Shown here: positions 51,126 through 60,762 of the stretch, piece by piece
Layout: the number at the start of each line of letters is the position of its first letter
Position numbering within the stretch: the stretch's first letter is position 1
Assembly (NCBI GenBank): GCA_028279515.1
Contig: JANQNQ010000008.1
Location: 186,001 to 250,000, forward strand
DNA from: Flavobacteriaceae bacterium
GTDB lineage: Bacteria > Bacteroidota > Bacteroidia > Flavobacteriales > Flavobacteriaceae
Direction of reading: 5' to 3'
DNA length: 64,000 nt
The notes under the pieces: model-generated
What the model was told of the DNA's origin: nothing
The model's input: only the letters and a program-made list of their open reading frames with translations
Database searches by the model: none
Translations under genes and position numbers: made by a program

Positions 51126-51126
51126 G

Positions 51127-51154
51127 AAAAGGTGCCGTCTGGCACCTTTTTTAT
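51127..51154 (+). terminator. terminator after the holin gene
   Basis: AAAAGGTGCC / GGCACCTTTT stem over a GTCT loop and TTTTTT tail. Confidence 0.9.
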
Positions 51155-51170
51155 TTCCTATTTTTACCGC

Positions 51171-51557
51171 ATGGACCTATCATATCCTACCAAAGAAAAG
51201 CTAAAAAGCCGCCAGCTCATTGAACGTCTATTCGCCGAAGGCGAATCGGTGACGAAATTTCCGTTAAAGTTAGTGTTCGCTAAGGCCGATTTAGCTGAAG
51301 ATGTAAAGGTCCAAGCAGGTGTGTCGGTGGCCAAACGAAAGGTTAAGTTGGCAGTGAATCGCAATCGTATCAAGCGATTGACGCGTGAAGCATACCGTTT
51401 GCATAAGCACCTAGTTTTTAACAAAATCGAAACATCCTATGCGTTCATGTTTTTGTATCTTGGCAAGGAAGAACCCTCGCAAGAGTTCCTAAACCAGAAA
51501 ATGATACTTCTGTTAGAGAAGTTCCTAAAACATGTTGATGATGAAGAAACTACTTAA
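51171..51557 (+). CDS. rnpA: ribonuclease P protein component
   Basis: RnpA is the protein subunit of RNase P, which trims the 5' leader of tRNAs. The 128-residue protein starts at 51171 (MDLSYPTKEKLKS), because the longer frame adds a hydrophobic tail. The signature NRNRIKRLTREAYR is present. It overlaps the S41 protease gene by a few bases. Confidence 0.95.
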   Translation: MDLSYPTKEKLKSRQLIERLFAEGESVTKFPLKLVFAKADLAEDVKVQAGVSVAKRKVKLAVNRNRIKRLTREAYRLHKHLVFNKIETSYAFMFLYLGKEEPSQEFLNQKMILLLEKFLKHVDDEETT

Positions 51558-53181
51558 AAGACGCGTGATTATTCCTGTCATGGCAATTTCCTTTTTGTTT
51601 GCCGGAGCCAGTTATACCTACAAGAGCGATTTTTTTGAAATTGCTAAGCAGATCGAGATCTTTACTACACTTTTCAAGGAATTGAACATGAATTATGTAG
51701 ATGAGACCAACCCTGCTGAGCTGATGGATACTGCCATCAAAGAGATGCTCAATGACCTGGACCCCTATACGCGTTATATGAACGAACAAGACGTTGAGGC
51801 CTATAAGATCCGAAATGCTGGAGAATATTCGGGCATCGGAGCCATGGTGCGTCGCTATAAGGACAAAGTGGTGATTGTGGAGCCTTACAAGGGCTATCCT
51901 GCAGACGATGCTGGCCTAAAAGCTGGCGACGAGATCATCAAAATTGGTGATATTGTCGTTGCCGACTTTAAGGACGATGCCAGCGAGCTGCTAAAAGGTG
52001 CCATCAATTCTTCAGTTGATATCACATACAAACGTCAAGGCAAGACAGCTATAACACAATTGACCCGTAAAGAAATCGAGGTGGATGCCGTACCATTTTA
52101 CGAAATGATCGACGGACAAACTGGATACATTGCATTGACAAAATTCAATCGCAAAGCTTCTAAGCAGACCAAAGCGGCATTAGAAGATCTAAAGTCTAAA
52201 GGAGCTGAGCGCATCATTTTAGACCTTCGTAGCAATCCAGGCGGGCTGCTTACAGAGTCGATCAACATTGTGAATCTGTTTGTGCCCAAAGACGAGGTCA
52301 TTGTGACTACAAAATCGAAGGTGAAGAAATTCAATCGCATTTATAAGACCAAGAAAGAACCGGTTGACACGTCGATTCCGTTAGCTGTTCTTGTGAACGG
52401 CCGAAGCGCTTCGGCTTCAGAAATCGTTTCAGGAGCACTGCAGGATCTGGATCGTGCTGTGGTTATCGGCGCTAGAAGCTTCGGAAAAGGGCTCGTACAA
52501 CGCCCTAAAAAGCTAACGTATGGTACGCAACTTAAAGTGACCATTTCTCGTTACTATACACCTTCGGGAAGGTGTATCCAAGCCTTGGACTACTGGAACC
52601 GTGATGATGAAGGGAATGCTGTTCGAACCAAAGCGAAAGACTATAACGAGTTCAAAACAAAAAACGGCCGTAGTGTATATGATGGAGGCGGGATCATGCC
52701 TGACATAGAGGTAACTTCAGCGAAGAGCAGTAGCATTACAAAAGCGTTACTTTCTGAAAACGTGATCTTTGATTACGCAACTGAGTTCTACTACAAGAAT
52801 CAGTTTGCCGATGTAAGTGCTTTTAGCTTTTCTGATAAAGATTACGAGGCCTTTAAGAAATATGTGTCGCAAAGTGATTTTAGTTACGAAACCCAAACTG
52901 AAAAAGCATTAAAAGAGGCCATGAATTCTGAAGAAGCTGATGACCTTGGTGTAACGGTTCGTACTGATTTCAACAAGCTGTTGCAGGATATTCAAAACAG
53001 CAAAATCGCAGCGTTAGATACGTTTAAGGCAGAAATAAAGAAAGACCTTCAGGATGAGATTCTAAAGCGCTATTTTTACCGTGAAGGCTTATTTGAATAC
53101 AACTTGACCAGCGATGAGGCCGTTATTGAAGCAACCAAGTTATTGGGCAGCTATTCGAGGTATGAAAAGATATTGAAATAG
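51541..53181 (+). CDS. carboxy-terminal processing S41 peptidase
   Basis: This 546-residue periplasmic CtpA/Prc-like protease (start at 51541, or 51532) has an N-terminal membrane anchor, a PDZ domain (about 85-170, GIGAMVRRYKDKVVIVEPYKGYPADDAGLKAGDEI in outline), and the Ser-Lys dyad in GRSASASEIVSGAL and GARSFGKGLVQ. It overlaps rnpA by 17 nt. Terminator at 53202. Confidence 0.93.
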   Translation: MKKLLKRRVIIPVMAISFLFAGASYTYKSDFFEIAKQIEIFTTLFKELNMNYVDETNPAELMDTAIKEMLNDLDPYTRYMNEQDVEAYKIRNAGEYSGIGAMVRRYKDKVVIVEPYKGYPADDAGLKAGDEIIKIGDIVVADFKDDASELLKGAINSSVDITYKRQGKTAITQLTRKEIEVDAVPFYEMIDGQTGYIALTKFNRKASKQTKAALEDLKSKGAERIILDLRSNPGGLLTESINIVNLFVPKDEVIVTTKSKVKKFNRIYKTKKEPVDTSIPLAVLVNGRSASASEIVSGALQDLDRAVVIGARSFGKGLVQRPKKLTYGTQLKVTISRYYTPSGRCIQALDYWNRDDEGNAVRTKAKDYNEFKTKNGRSVYDGGGIMPDIEVTSAKSSSITKALLSENVIFDYATEFYYKNQFADVSAFSFSDKDYEAFKKYVSQSDFSYETQTEKALKEAMNSEEADDLGVTVRTDFNKLLQDIQNSKIAALDTFKAEIKKDLQDEILKRYFYREGLFEYNLTSDEAVIEATKLLGSYSRYEKILK

Positions 53182-53201
53182 ACTTTGCATCTATTAAGAC
53201 G

Positions 53202-53232
53202 AAGGGCCGCGAATGCGGCCCTTTTTTATTTT
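53202..53232 (+). terminator. terminator after the S41 gene
   Basis: AAGGGCCGC / GCGGCCCTT stem, GAAT loop, T-run. Confidence 0.92.
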
Positions 53233-53281
53233 TTCAGCTTAGGAAAACTTGCTATTTTGCGCACTCAAATGTTTTCCCTTC

Positions 53282-54169
53282 ATGAAAAAGATTCTAATTG
53301 CTTTTCTCGGTCTATTGACTTTTCAGCTTACAAATGCGCAGCAACCTTCTGTTGAAAAAGAACTGTACTCTTATGAGATGGATGATGTACATGATGTTGA
53401 GGACAATGTTTTCGAACATGGCGGAAAAGAAATAGAGCCTAGAAATGACAATGAACGTTTGATAAAAGTAGACATGTTTTTGGGCATCGCTTTTGACGAG
53501 GTTGGTGATGACTGGATTCCTGTAAAACGTTCTTTGAAAGTGCCCATGGAAGAAATGCTGCTTACCGATATGGAAACCACTTGGTCTCCTCTTTTATTGT
53601 TCAATCAAGAAACCGAACAAACGTATCGCAAAAATGTATATAAAGTGTCTTGGGGATCGGATCTCATGGATAAGTACGTCACGTTGGTTTACTCGGTTCC
53701 GAAGGATAAGTTCCCAATTCGTATGCGCATCGGAAAGCAAGACTTTAGCTTACTTTTAGGTGCACTAAACACCTTGGACTATCCTATTGAAGAGGAAAAA
53801 TTGGTCGATCGATACATGGACAAGGACATGAGAACCAAAGAAGTCAGTTGGGTCGAGTTTTACAGGGTTTCTGAAGATCAATGGCTAGAAAAATACTTTA
53901 ATAGTAGCCGAATACTAAACTATGAAAGCGTCATTAGCAAAGAGAGTCATTATAGTCCTTCTCATTTGAAGTATTACTATCCTAACGGAAACTTGTGGAA
54001 GGAATTTACATGGGATGAATACGTAAATCTGGATGGCTTATTCACCACGTATTTCTCCAACGGGAAAAAACAGAAAATTGAATATTATATCCACGGTGAG
54101 CTGGAAAAAGTCGTTGCTGAATGGGACGAAAATGGTAGGCAGATTATTGACAATCCAATAGAAGATTAG
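53282..54169 (+). CDS. secreted protein with MORN/YwqK-like C-terminus
   Basis: This 295-residue protein has a signal peptide (MKKILIAFLGLLTFQLTNAQ) and a C-terminal antitoxin-YwqK-like MORN repeat region (YYPNGNLWKEFTWDEYVNLDGLFTTYFSNGKKQKIEYY in outline). The middle domain is unknown. It ends 3 nt beyond the start of the convergent ElaA gene's stop. Confidence 0.75.
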   Translation: MKKILIAFLGLLTFQLTNAQQPSVEKELYSYEMDDVHDVEDNVFEHGGKEIEPRNDNERLIKVDMFLGIAFDEVGDDWIPVKRSLKVPMEEMLLTDMETTWSPLLLFNQETEQTYRKNVYKVSWGSDLMDKYVTLVYSVPKDKFPIRMRIGKQDFSLLLGALNTLDYPIEEEKLVDRYMDKDMRTKEVSWVEFYRVSEDQWLEKYFNSSRILNYESVISKESHYSPSHLKYYYPNGNLWKEFTWDEYVNLDGLFTTYFSNGKKQKIEYYIHGELEKVVAEWDENGRQIIDNPIED

Positions 54170-54627
54170 GTAGGCCTACCTCGAATCATGTTGATATGAG
54201 GTATTCCATCTTCAAGGTACTCCTCTCCTACTTGTGCAAATCCGTGACCTTCGTAGAATTTTTTTAAATAGGTCTGTGCCGATATCAAGATTTCGTCGGA
54301 ATCATAGTATTCTTTGACTACTTCGACACATTTTTTTACCAGTTCGTGCCCAAAGCCAAATTTTCGGTCTTTAGCGGGCACCACTACCCTTCCGAAGCTT
54401 GGTTTTTCAAAATATTCGCCAGTATTAAATAGACGCGCGTAAGCGCGAATTTTTTTTTCAGTCGTTCCAAAAACATGCAATGCCTTGCGGTCCTTACCAT
54501 CTAAATCAGGATATACACAATCTTGCTCAACAACAAACACATCGCTGCGAAGCTTCATGATATCATGGAGTTCATCAATCGTAAACTCTTCAAACCTCTT
54601 TACATGCCAGGTAAGTACTTGGGCCAT
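54166..54627 (-). CDS. ElaA-type GNAT acetyltransferase
   Basis: This 153-residue GNAT acetyltransferase has the ElaA pattern: WHVKRFEEFTIDELHDIMKLRSDVFVVEQDC at the N-terminus and FGRVVVPAKDRKFGFGHELV for acetyl-CoA binding. The substrate is unknown. It lies 2 nt downstream of rpiB and overlaps the end of the plus-strand gene by 4 nt. Confidence 0.9.
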   Translation of the reverse strand: MAQVLTWHVKRFEEFTIDELHDIMKLRSDVFVVEQDCVYPDLDGKDRKALHVFGTTEKKIRAYARLFNTGEYFEKPSFGRVVVPAKDRKFGFGHELVKKCVEVVKEYYDSDEILISAQTYLKKFYEGHGFAQVGEEYLEDGIPHINMIRGRPT

Positions 54628-54629
54628 GA

Positions 54630-55061
54630 TTAAACACAGGCTATTTTTTCAACTCTTCGTTTGTGTCTTCCGCCTTCAAATTTGGTGTCTAAGAAAGTCT
54701 TGACCATTTCTAGAGCTTGCGGTAGTGAAGTAAATCTTGCAGGGATACTCAATACATTGGCATCATTGTGTTGACGGGCCAATTCGGTGATTTCTTTGGT
54801 CCAACATAAAGCAGCTCTCACCTTCTGATGCTTATTGGCAGTCATGGCAGCACCATTACCGCTTCCGCAGATAATGATTCCGAGGTCAGCATTGCCTTCT
54901 TCTACATCATTCGAAACCGGGTGAATAAAATCTGGATAATCAACACTGTTCATTTCATTAGTACCATAGTTGGTCACTTCAATCTTTCTTGACTTTAGAT
55001 ACTCTACAATCGAAAGTTTGTACTCGGTACCGGCGTGATCGTTTCCTATAGATATTTTCAT
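54630..55061 (-). CDS. rpiB: ribose 5-phosphate isomerase B
   Basis: RpiB interconverts ribose-5-phosphate and ribulose-5-phosphate. The 143-residue protein (start at 55061, MKISIGNDHAGTEYK) has the catalytic Cys in IICGSGNGAAM and the substrate loop NDANVLSIPARF. The longer frame includes implausible N-terminal sequence. Confidence 0.95.
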   Translation of the reverse strand: MKISIGNDHAGTEYKLSIVEYLKSRKIEVTNYGTNEMNSVDYPDFIHPVSNDVEEGNADLGIIICGSGNGAAMTANKHQKVRAALCWTKEITELARQHNDANVLSIPARFTSLPQALEMVKTFLDTKFEGGRHKRRVEKIACV

Positions 55062-55601
55062 GGTAGTTAGTTTGTTGTTTATTATAAACAAAGGTAGCAA
55101 ATCACGGTTATACACCCTGAAAATCAGCACTGTTAATTTTAAAACGTAAAGCACTAATTGTCAGTATATTAAAAAATTAACAGCTTTGTTAATATCTATT
55201 GACTAAAATGGAAAAATCTTTTTTGATGATTCAAATAATTTTTCAATACGCCATCTTTTTTAAATTATCAAAGTTTAAAAGTCACGAATTATTGAAAAGT
55301 TTTCTTCCGTTTTTAAACGGTTATTAACAGCATATAGAAGGAAAAAATATCAAAATTTAATCGTTGAAATCGGTTGTTGACAACTGTCAATAAAAATCAA
55401 AATAGTACTCTTTATCAAGTGATTGCCATGTTAGTTTATTGTTAATTAAACGTAGCGAAATGGTGATAACCAATTTTCAAAATATACCTTCAACAAGTTT
55501 TAGTAACTATTCACACACAATAATAGTCATCATGTTTATTTAAAATTTTAAAAAAGAAAAAAGATGTATTTATAATAAAAGTTGATAACTACTTCGTTTG
55601 A
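55062..55601. other. AT-rich gene-free region
   Basis: This 540-bp gap is strongly AT-rich and has no credible gene. It holds several sequences close to the DnaA-box or to half-sites of a TTATNNACA type (TTATTAACA near 55320, GTTGACAACTGTCAATAA near 55375, GGTGATAACC near 55461, CTATTCACA near 55510, GTTGATAACT near 55580). It could be a replication origin or a complex regulatory region; I cannot decide. Confidence 0.4.
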
Positions 55602-55850
55602 CTAAACGATTCGTAGGGGAGAAAGTTCTTTGTCGAGGTCTTCGATAATCTTTTTAGCAAGGGTGACGTCATTCTTGTGAACCTTGAGTTTGATGCCGCC
55701 AATAGCGTAAGAAGAGAAGGGGATGACGTTGATCATTGCTTCGTTTTCAAAAACAAAGCGAATCCCTTCCTGCTGAAGTAGGGTTTTCAGGACTGCATAT
55801 TCAAAAGGATACGTAAAGGTAGCGATGACTACAAAATCTCTCACAGACAA
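55602..55850 (-). CDS. DUF2007-type small protein
   Basis: This 82-residue protein is of the DUF2007 signal-transducing type (VVIATFTYPFEYAVLKTLLQQEGIRFVFENEAM and a terminal LVKVHKNDVTLAKKIIEDL-like block). The function is unknown. It may form an operon with the small membrane protein upstream. Confidence 0.8.
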   Translation of the reverse strand: MSVRDFVVIATFTYPFEYAVLKTLLQQEGIRFVFENEAMINVIPFSSYAIGGIKLKVHKNDVTLAKKIIEDLDKELSPLRIV

Positions 55851-55886
55851 TTCTTTATGGTTTCAACTAAATTTACGAAAAAATGC

Positions 55887-56072
55887 TTAGTTGAGGTAGA
55901 AGGTCTTGTCTGCAGTATTTTTGTTTTCTTCATTCTCTCTGCAATCGGTAGAATCTGATGCATTGAGCTTCTCATTCTCGTCATAAGAATAGCTAATATA
56001 TCCTGCAAACGAGAACACACCTATCAAGAAGATAGCTACGAAAAATAGGATTATTTTATAAATGCGTTTCAT
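55887..56072 (-). CDS. small membrane protein
   Basis: This 61-residue protein (start at 56072) has one transmembrane helix near the N-terminus (IYKIILFFVAIFLIGVFSFAGYI) and an acidic, hydrophilic tail. No family is recognised. Confidence 0.6.
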   Translation of the reverse strand: MKRIYKIILFFVAIFLIGVFSFAGYISYSYDENEKLNASDSTDCRENEENKNTADKTFYLN

Positions 56073-56236
56073 GATGATTGATGAGTTGTTGTATACTATA
56101 GACGAAGCCAAAACAGAAATGTTACATTTTTTTTAATAAAATTTTAACTTTTTTTAAGATTTAGATATTTCCTTACAAATCAAGACGGTAATTGATGATT
56201 AAAGCGTAATTTTGATTTGAATTATTAGAATGAATT

Positions 56237-58429
56237 ATGCCGAGAAAGAAAAAGAAGAAGTCTACTAAGATTCCAAATCTTACCAATAGCATCTTAAAGA
56301 TCTTCAAAAAAGACCCAAAAAAAACTTTCAATTATAAACAGATTGCTTCAAAATTAGGTGTTAACGACGCTAGCAGTCGCAATCAGATTATCAAGCGATT
56401 AGGACAGTTAAAATCAAAAGGTTCTATCGAAGAGATTGAACGCGGTAAGTACAAGATCGTCGCAAGTACAGATTACTACCAAGGTAAACTTGAGTTGACA
56501 ATGAAAGGGCAAGGTTTTGTTATCTGTGATGATTTCGAAGAGGATATTTTTATTCCGAGTAACAACATCAACAAAGCCCTTGACGGAGATGAAGTTGAAG
56601 TGTATGTATATAGAAGACGAAGAAATAAAAGACCTGAAGGTGAAATAGTTAGTATTATAAAACGCGCAAAAACCGAGTTTGTTGGGGTTATTCAACTTCA
56701 GAAGAATTTTGCCTTTGTGCAACCCTCTAATCCTAAGATGTACACCGATATCTTTGTACCTATCAAAAAGATCAAGAAAGCTGAAGATGGAGACAAGGTA
56801 TTGGTGCGTATCGAAGATTGGCCAGAAAAGGCTGATTCGCCGTTTGGAAAAGTAGTAGATGTACTAGGAAAACCAGGTGATCACCATACTGAGATACATT
56901 CGATCCTTGCTGAATATGGCTTGCCATATGAGTTCCCTGCAGAAGTAGAATCATATGCGAACAAGCTGGATACTTCTATAAAGAAAGAAGAAATCAAGAA
57001 GCGTCGTGATATGCGCGATGTATTGACATTCACTATTGATCCAAAAGATGCCAAGGATTTTGATGATGCTTTGTCATTTCAAAAGCTAGACAATGGCAAC
57101 TATGAAATTGGAATTCACATTGCCGACGTATCACATTACGTACAACCAGGAACTATCTTAGATGATGAAGCCTATGAGCGAGCAACATCAGTGTATTTGG
57201 TAGATAGGGTAGTACCCATGTTACCAGAAATTCTCTCGAATGGTGCTTGCTCATTGAGACCCAACGAAGAGAAATATACGTTCTCTGCAGTATTTGAAAT
57301 GAACGATAAAGCAGAGATTAAAAATAGTTGGTTCGGAAGAACAGTCACATATTCTGACAAACGCTTTGCATACGAAGAAGCTCAGGCTATTATCGAAAAT
57401 GAGAACAACATTGTTCCTGAAGAGGTATCATTGACGGGTAAAGAATATACAGTTGATAATGCCATTGTTGAAGGGATTCTTACCATGGACCGATTGGCCA
57501 AGATCATGCGAGCTAATCGTATGGGAGCTGGAGCCATTTCTTTTGATAAGGTTGAAGTAAAATTCAATTTGGATGAAGAGAATAATCCGGTGGGCGTGTA
57601 TTTCAAAACATCCAAAGATGCCAATAAGTTGATTGAAGAATTCATGTTATTGGCTAACAGGAAAGTAGCAGCCTTCATTGGAAAACAGCAACCAAAAAAG
57701 ACCTTTGTATACCGTATTCACGACGAACCGAATGATGAAAAGTTGATGCAGTTACAAGGAGTGATTGCAAAGTTCGGATATCGTTTGAATCTAAAAGATC
57801 GAAAGTCGGTAACATCTTCTTTGAATGAACTGTTACGAGATGTTCAAGGAAAAAAAGAACAAAACCTGGTAGATACCTTAGCCATCAGAAGTATGAGCAA
57901 AGCTGCCTATACAACTGAAAACATAGGTCACTACGGACTTGCTTTTGATTATTACTCGCATTTTACGTCACCAATTCGACGGTATCCAGATGTGATGGTA
58001 CATCGCTTGTTGCAGCATTATTTGGACAATGGTAAAAGTGCCAAACAAGAGGAATACGAAGAAAAATGTGAACACTCTTCAAACATGGAGAATCTTGCGG
58101 CCAATGCAGAGAGAGATTCTATTAAATACATGCAGATAAAGTTCATGGAAGACCATAAAGATGAGAACTTCTTAGGTGTGATATCAGGTGTGACCGAATG
58201 GGGTATCTATGTTGAAATCATCGAAAATAAGTGCGAAGGAATGGTCAGAATTCGTGATATAAAGGATGATTACTATGTCTTTGATGAAGGCGAATACGCA
58301 CTGGTCGGCGAAGCTACTAAAAACATGTACCGCCTTGGTGATGAGGTCATCGTCAGAGTCAAGAATACCGATCTTGTAAAACGTCATTTGGATTTCGATC
58401 TACTTGGAAAAAGAGAAGAGCTTGAATAA
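56237..58429 (+). CDS. rnr: ribonuclease R
   Basis: RNase R is a 3'-5' exoribonuclease that degrades structured RNA, including rRNA and tRNA. The 730-residue protein has a basic N-terminal HTH-like region, two cold-shock domains, the RNB catalytic core with DPKDAKDFDDALS and the RIHDEP and FTSPIRRYPD motifs, and a C-terminal S1 domain. Its presence in the same replicon as the tRNA-like array may be relevant to RNA turnover. Confidence 0.96.
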   Translation: MPRKKKKKSTKIPNLTNSILKIFKKDPKKTFNYKQIASKLGVNDASSRNQIIKRLGQLKSKGSIEEIERGKYKIVASTDYYQGKLELTMKGQGFVICDDFEEDIFIPSNNINKALDGDEVEVYVYRRRRNKRPEGEIVSIIKRAKTEFVGVIQLQKNFAFVQPSNPKMYTDIFVPIKKIKKAEDGDKVLVRIEDWPEKADSPFGKVVDVLGKPGDHHTEIHSILAEYGLPYEFPAEVESYANKLDTSIKKEEIKKRRDMRDVLTFTIDPKDAKDFDDALSFQKLDNGNYEIGIHIADVSHYVQPGTILDDEAYERATSVYLVDRVVPMLPEILSNGACSLRPNEEKYTFSAVFEMNDKAEIKNSWFGRTVTYSDKRFAYEEAQAIIENENNIVPEEVSLTGKEYTVDNAIVEGILTMDRLAKIMRANRMGAGAISFDKVEVKFNLDEENNPVGVYFKTSKDANKLIEEFMLLANRKVAAFIGKQQPKKTFVYRIHDEPNDEKLMQLQGVIAKFGYRLNLKDRKSVTSSLNELLRDVQGKKEQNLVDTLAIRSMSKAAYTTENIGHYGLAFDYYSHFTSPIRRYPDVMVHRLLQHYLDNGKSAKQEEYEEKCEHSSNMENLAANAERDSIKYMQIKFMEDHKDENFLGVISGVTEWGIYVEIIENKCEGMVRIRDIKDDYYVFDEGEYALVGEATKNMYRLGDEVIVRVKNTDLVKRHLDFDLLGKREELE

Positions 58430-58519
58430 TTTATTCGAATTGGAACAGTTATTGTAACAATACGCCCAAAGTGACGTCATTTTAACAACATTGTTATACA
58501 ACTTCAAAATTTCAAAGCG

Positions 58520-59191
58520 ATGAAGAGATTAGCCTTATTATTTATTTTTTGCACAACAGCGCTTTTGGCGCAAGATTCTAAAACAGAGATTGTTGGAAAA
58601 TTCTCTGAGATCAAAGTATTTGATGGCATTTCGGCCAACCTGATTAAATCTGATGAAAATAAAGTGGTCATTTCTGGTGAAGACATCAGTGATGTGGCCG
58701 TTGTCAATAAGAACGGAAAGTTAAAGATCCGTATGGAAATTGATAAGATATTTAGTGGTCATCGCACTTTTGTAGAAGTCTATTTTACAGAGCCTATCGA
58801 TGTGATTGATGTAAACGAGAATGCCTATATAGCTTCAGACCATGTTTTTGACCAAACAAGCATTGCGATCAAAGCCCAAGAAGGAGGAGAAGCCGATTTA
58901 AAAGTGGCCGTCGAAAAAGTGAATGTGAAAGCTGTTACTGGCGGAATGATTGAACTCTCCGGTGATGCAGTAAATCAAGATATCTTTATCAATACTGGCG
59001 GACAATGTGAAGCCGACGAACTAGAGACCGAGCAAACTACTGTGAGCGTTAGCGCAGGAGGGAAAGCTTATGTCAATGCTACCGAATTGGTCGAAGCCAA
59101 GGTAAAAGCGGGTGGTATCGTTCGTATCTACGGAGATCCAAAAGTGATTGATAAAAAGACTTTTTTAGGCGGAAAGATCATCAAAATGTAA
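58520..59191 (+). CDS. DUF2807 (head GIN domain) protein
   Basis: This 223-residue secreted protein has a signal peptide (LALLFIFCTTALLAQ) and a right-handed beta-helix of DUF2807 type, with alternating hydrophobic strands (VNVKAVTGGMIELSGDAVNQDIFIN). Function unknown. Confidence 0.85.
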   Translation: MKRLALLFIFCTTALLAQDSKTEIVGKFSEIKVFDGISANLIKSDENKVVISGEDISDVAVVNKNGKLKIRMEIDKIFSGHRTFVEVYFTEPIDVIDVNENAYIASDHVFDQTSIAIKAQEGGEADLKVAVEKVNVKAVTGGMIELSGDAVNQDIFINTGGQCEADELETEQTTVSVSAGGKAYVNATELVEAKVKAGGIVRIYGDPKVIDKKTFLGGKIIKM

Positions 59192-59246
59192 GAATGTTTC
59201 CGCACAAACAAATAACCCTTAAATAATACCAGGATATTTCATAAAA

Positions 59247-59801
59247 ATGATAAAACAATTTATTGCGCTACTGTTTTTGGTAGCAACTACTACAACATTT
59301 GCACAAGAAGATATTTATCCACCAGCTGAAGGAAAGGCAGTAATCTATTTTGTACGAACACCCTCTCCAGGTTCCTTGATGAACATTCGCTTCTTTGAGA
59401 AAGGAAATTACCTCGGAAAATTCAACGGTGTCAATTATCTTAGAGTTGAAGTAGATCCAGGAGAAAGTATCTTTTGGGCCAAAGCTGAAAATGTAGACTT
59501 TATCGAAACCGACCTTAAAGAAGGAGGTATCTATTTAGTAGAAACTAGAGGAAGAATGGGAGGATTCTCTGCAGCCGTAAAGCTTTTCTTAGTAGATTTT
59601 AATGATGAGAAGCAAATGAAGCGCATCAATAAAGTGTTTGAAAAGAAAGAAGGAGTGGCCATAGAAGAAGAAGACATCACCAAAGGACAACAAAATACAA
59701 GCGTAATACAGCAAGGAATGATGACCGTTGTTAAAAAACGCAAGTCAAAACCTCATAAAGTTAAAAGGCTAGCTCAAGACATGAATTATGTTATGGAGTA
59801 A
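59247..59801 (+). CDS. DUF2846-like secreted protein
   Basis: This 184-residue protein has a signal peptide (QFIALLFLVATTTTFAQ) and a DUF2846-like central domain (GKAVIYFVRTPSPGSLMNIRFFEKGNYLGKF in outline), with a basic C-terminal tail. Function unknown. Probably in one unit with the gene upstream. Confidence 0.7.
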   Translation: MIKQFIALLFLVATTTTFAQEDIYPPAEGKAVIYFVRTPSPGSLMNIRFFEKGNYLGKFNGVNYLRVEVDPGESIFWAKAENVDFIETDLKEGGIYLVETRGRMGGFSAAVKLFLVDFNDEKQMKRINKVFEKKEGVAIEEEDITKGQQNTSVIQQGMMTVVKKRKSKPHKVKRLAQDMNYVME

Positions 59802-59892
59802 TAATGGAGCTATCTTTTTATAATTTTGCGTAATTTTATAAAGCTGAACACTTGCTTCAGCTTTTTTTATAAACTTCAACAAGTAACGATTC

Positions 59893-60570
59893 ATGTTAGA
59901 TGATATACAGGCAGCGATTCCATTGGGCTTTTTTCTGAGCTTCATGATCGGACCTGTTTTTTTTGTACTGCTAGAAACCAGTGCCATTAAAGGATTCAGA
60001 GCTGCGATAGCCTTTAATGCCGGGGTGATCATTGCCGATATTATCTTCTTGTTCATTGCCTATTTTAGTAGTTTTCAATTGCTCGAAAACCTAAGTAATC
60101 AACCAGGTCTCTATGTTTTTGGAGGTATGATTTTGTTGGTATATGGAGTGGTAACCTTCTTGAAAAAACCGAAAAAAGACTGCGATGATCCTAAAGATCT
60201 AAAACCAAAAAAACAAAGCGATTACATCAGTCTGTTTGTAAAAGGATTTCTACTCAATTTTATAAATATTGGGGTGTTGGTCTTTTGGTTGGGTGTGATC
60301 ATAATAGTAGGTCCAAGTTTAAATAATGACCCAGATCGTATTTTGATCTTCTTTGCAACAATGCTTATTGTGTATTTTATTACCGATATGTTTAAGATAT
60401 TGTTGGCTAAGCAATTAAGAAGAAAACTAACGCCAGAGAGAATTCAACTAGTAAAGAAAGGGTTAGGAGTAGTGCTTGTGATTTGCGGTTTGGTTATGAT
60501 CACCAAAGGCTTTTTACCAAAAGACAAATTGAACATTCAAGACGGAATCGAAAAGATACGAGAACAGTAG
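59893..60570 (+). CDS. LysE family transporter
   Basis: This 225-residue six-helix exporter is of the LysE/RhtB family, with the N-terminal IPLGFFLSFMIGPVFFVLLETSAIKGFRAAIAFNAG and a short cytosolic loop (KKPKKDCDDPKDLKPKK). Substrates are usually amino acids. Confidence 0.9.
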   Translation: MLDDIQAAIPLGFFLSFMIGPVFFVLLETSAIKGFRAAIAFNAGVIIADIIFLFIAYFSSFQLLENLSNQPGLYVFGGMILLVYGVVTFLKKPKKDCDDPKDLKPKKQSDYISLFVKGFLLNFINIGVLVFWLGVIIIVGPSLNNDPDRILIFFATMLIVYFITDMFKILLAKQLRRKLTPERIQLVKKGLGVVLVICGLVMITKGFLPKDKLNIQDGIEKIREQ

Positions 60571-60592
60571 TAAAAACTACACTTTATGAAAT

Positions 60593-60622
60593 AAAAAAAG
60601 ACGCTACATCAGCGTCTTTTTT
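60593..60622. terminator. bidirectional terminator after LysE
   Basis: AAAAAGACGCT / AGCGTCTTTTT; also serves the tRNA-Cys on the minus strand. Confidence 0.88.
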
Positions 60623-60626
60623 GTTG

Positions 60627-60697
60627 AGGCGCCGAGCGGATTCGAACCGCTGTACAAGGTTTTGCAGACCTCTGCCTAGCCACTCGGCCACGGCGCC
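60627..60697 (-). tRNA. tRNA-Cys (anticodon GCA), genomic copy
   Basis: Acceptor GGCGCCG / CGGCGCC, D-arm GCC / GGC, anticodon arm AGGT-CTGCAAA-ACCT, GCGG-TTCGAAT-CCGC, U73. A canonical copy for comparison with the array version. Confidence 0.92.
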
Positions 60698-60762
60698 ATT
60701 GTTTTTCTGGTTGGCAAATGTAACAAAAATATTATTCTCTCACCACACTATTTTGCTTGCTT

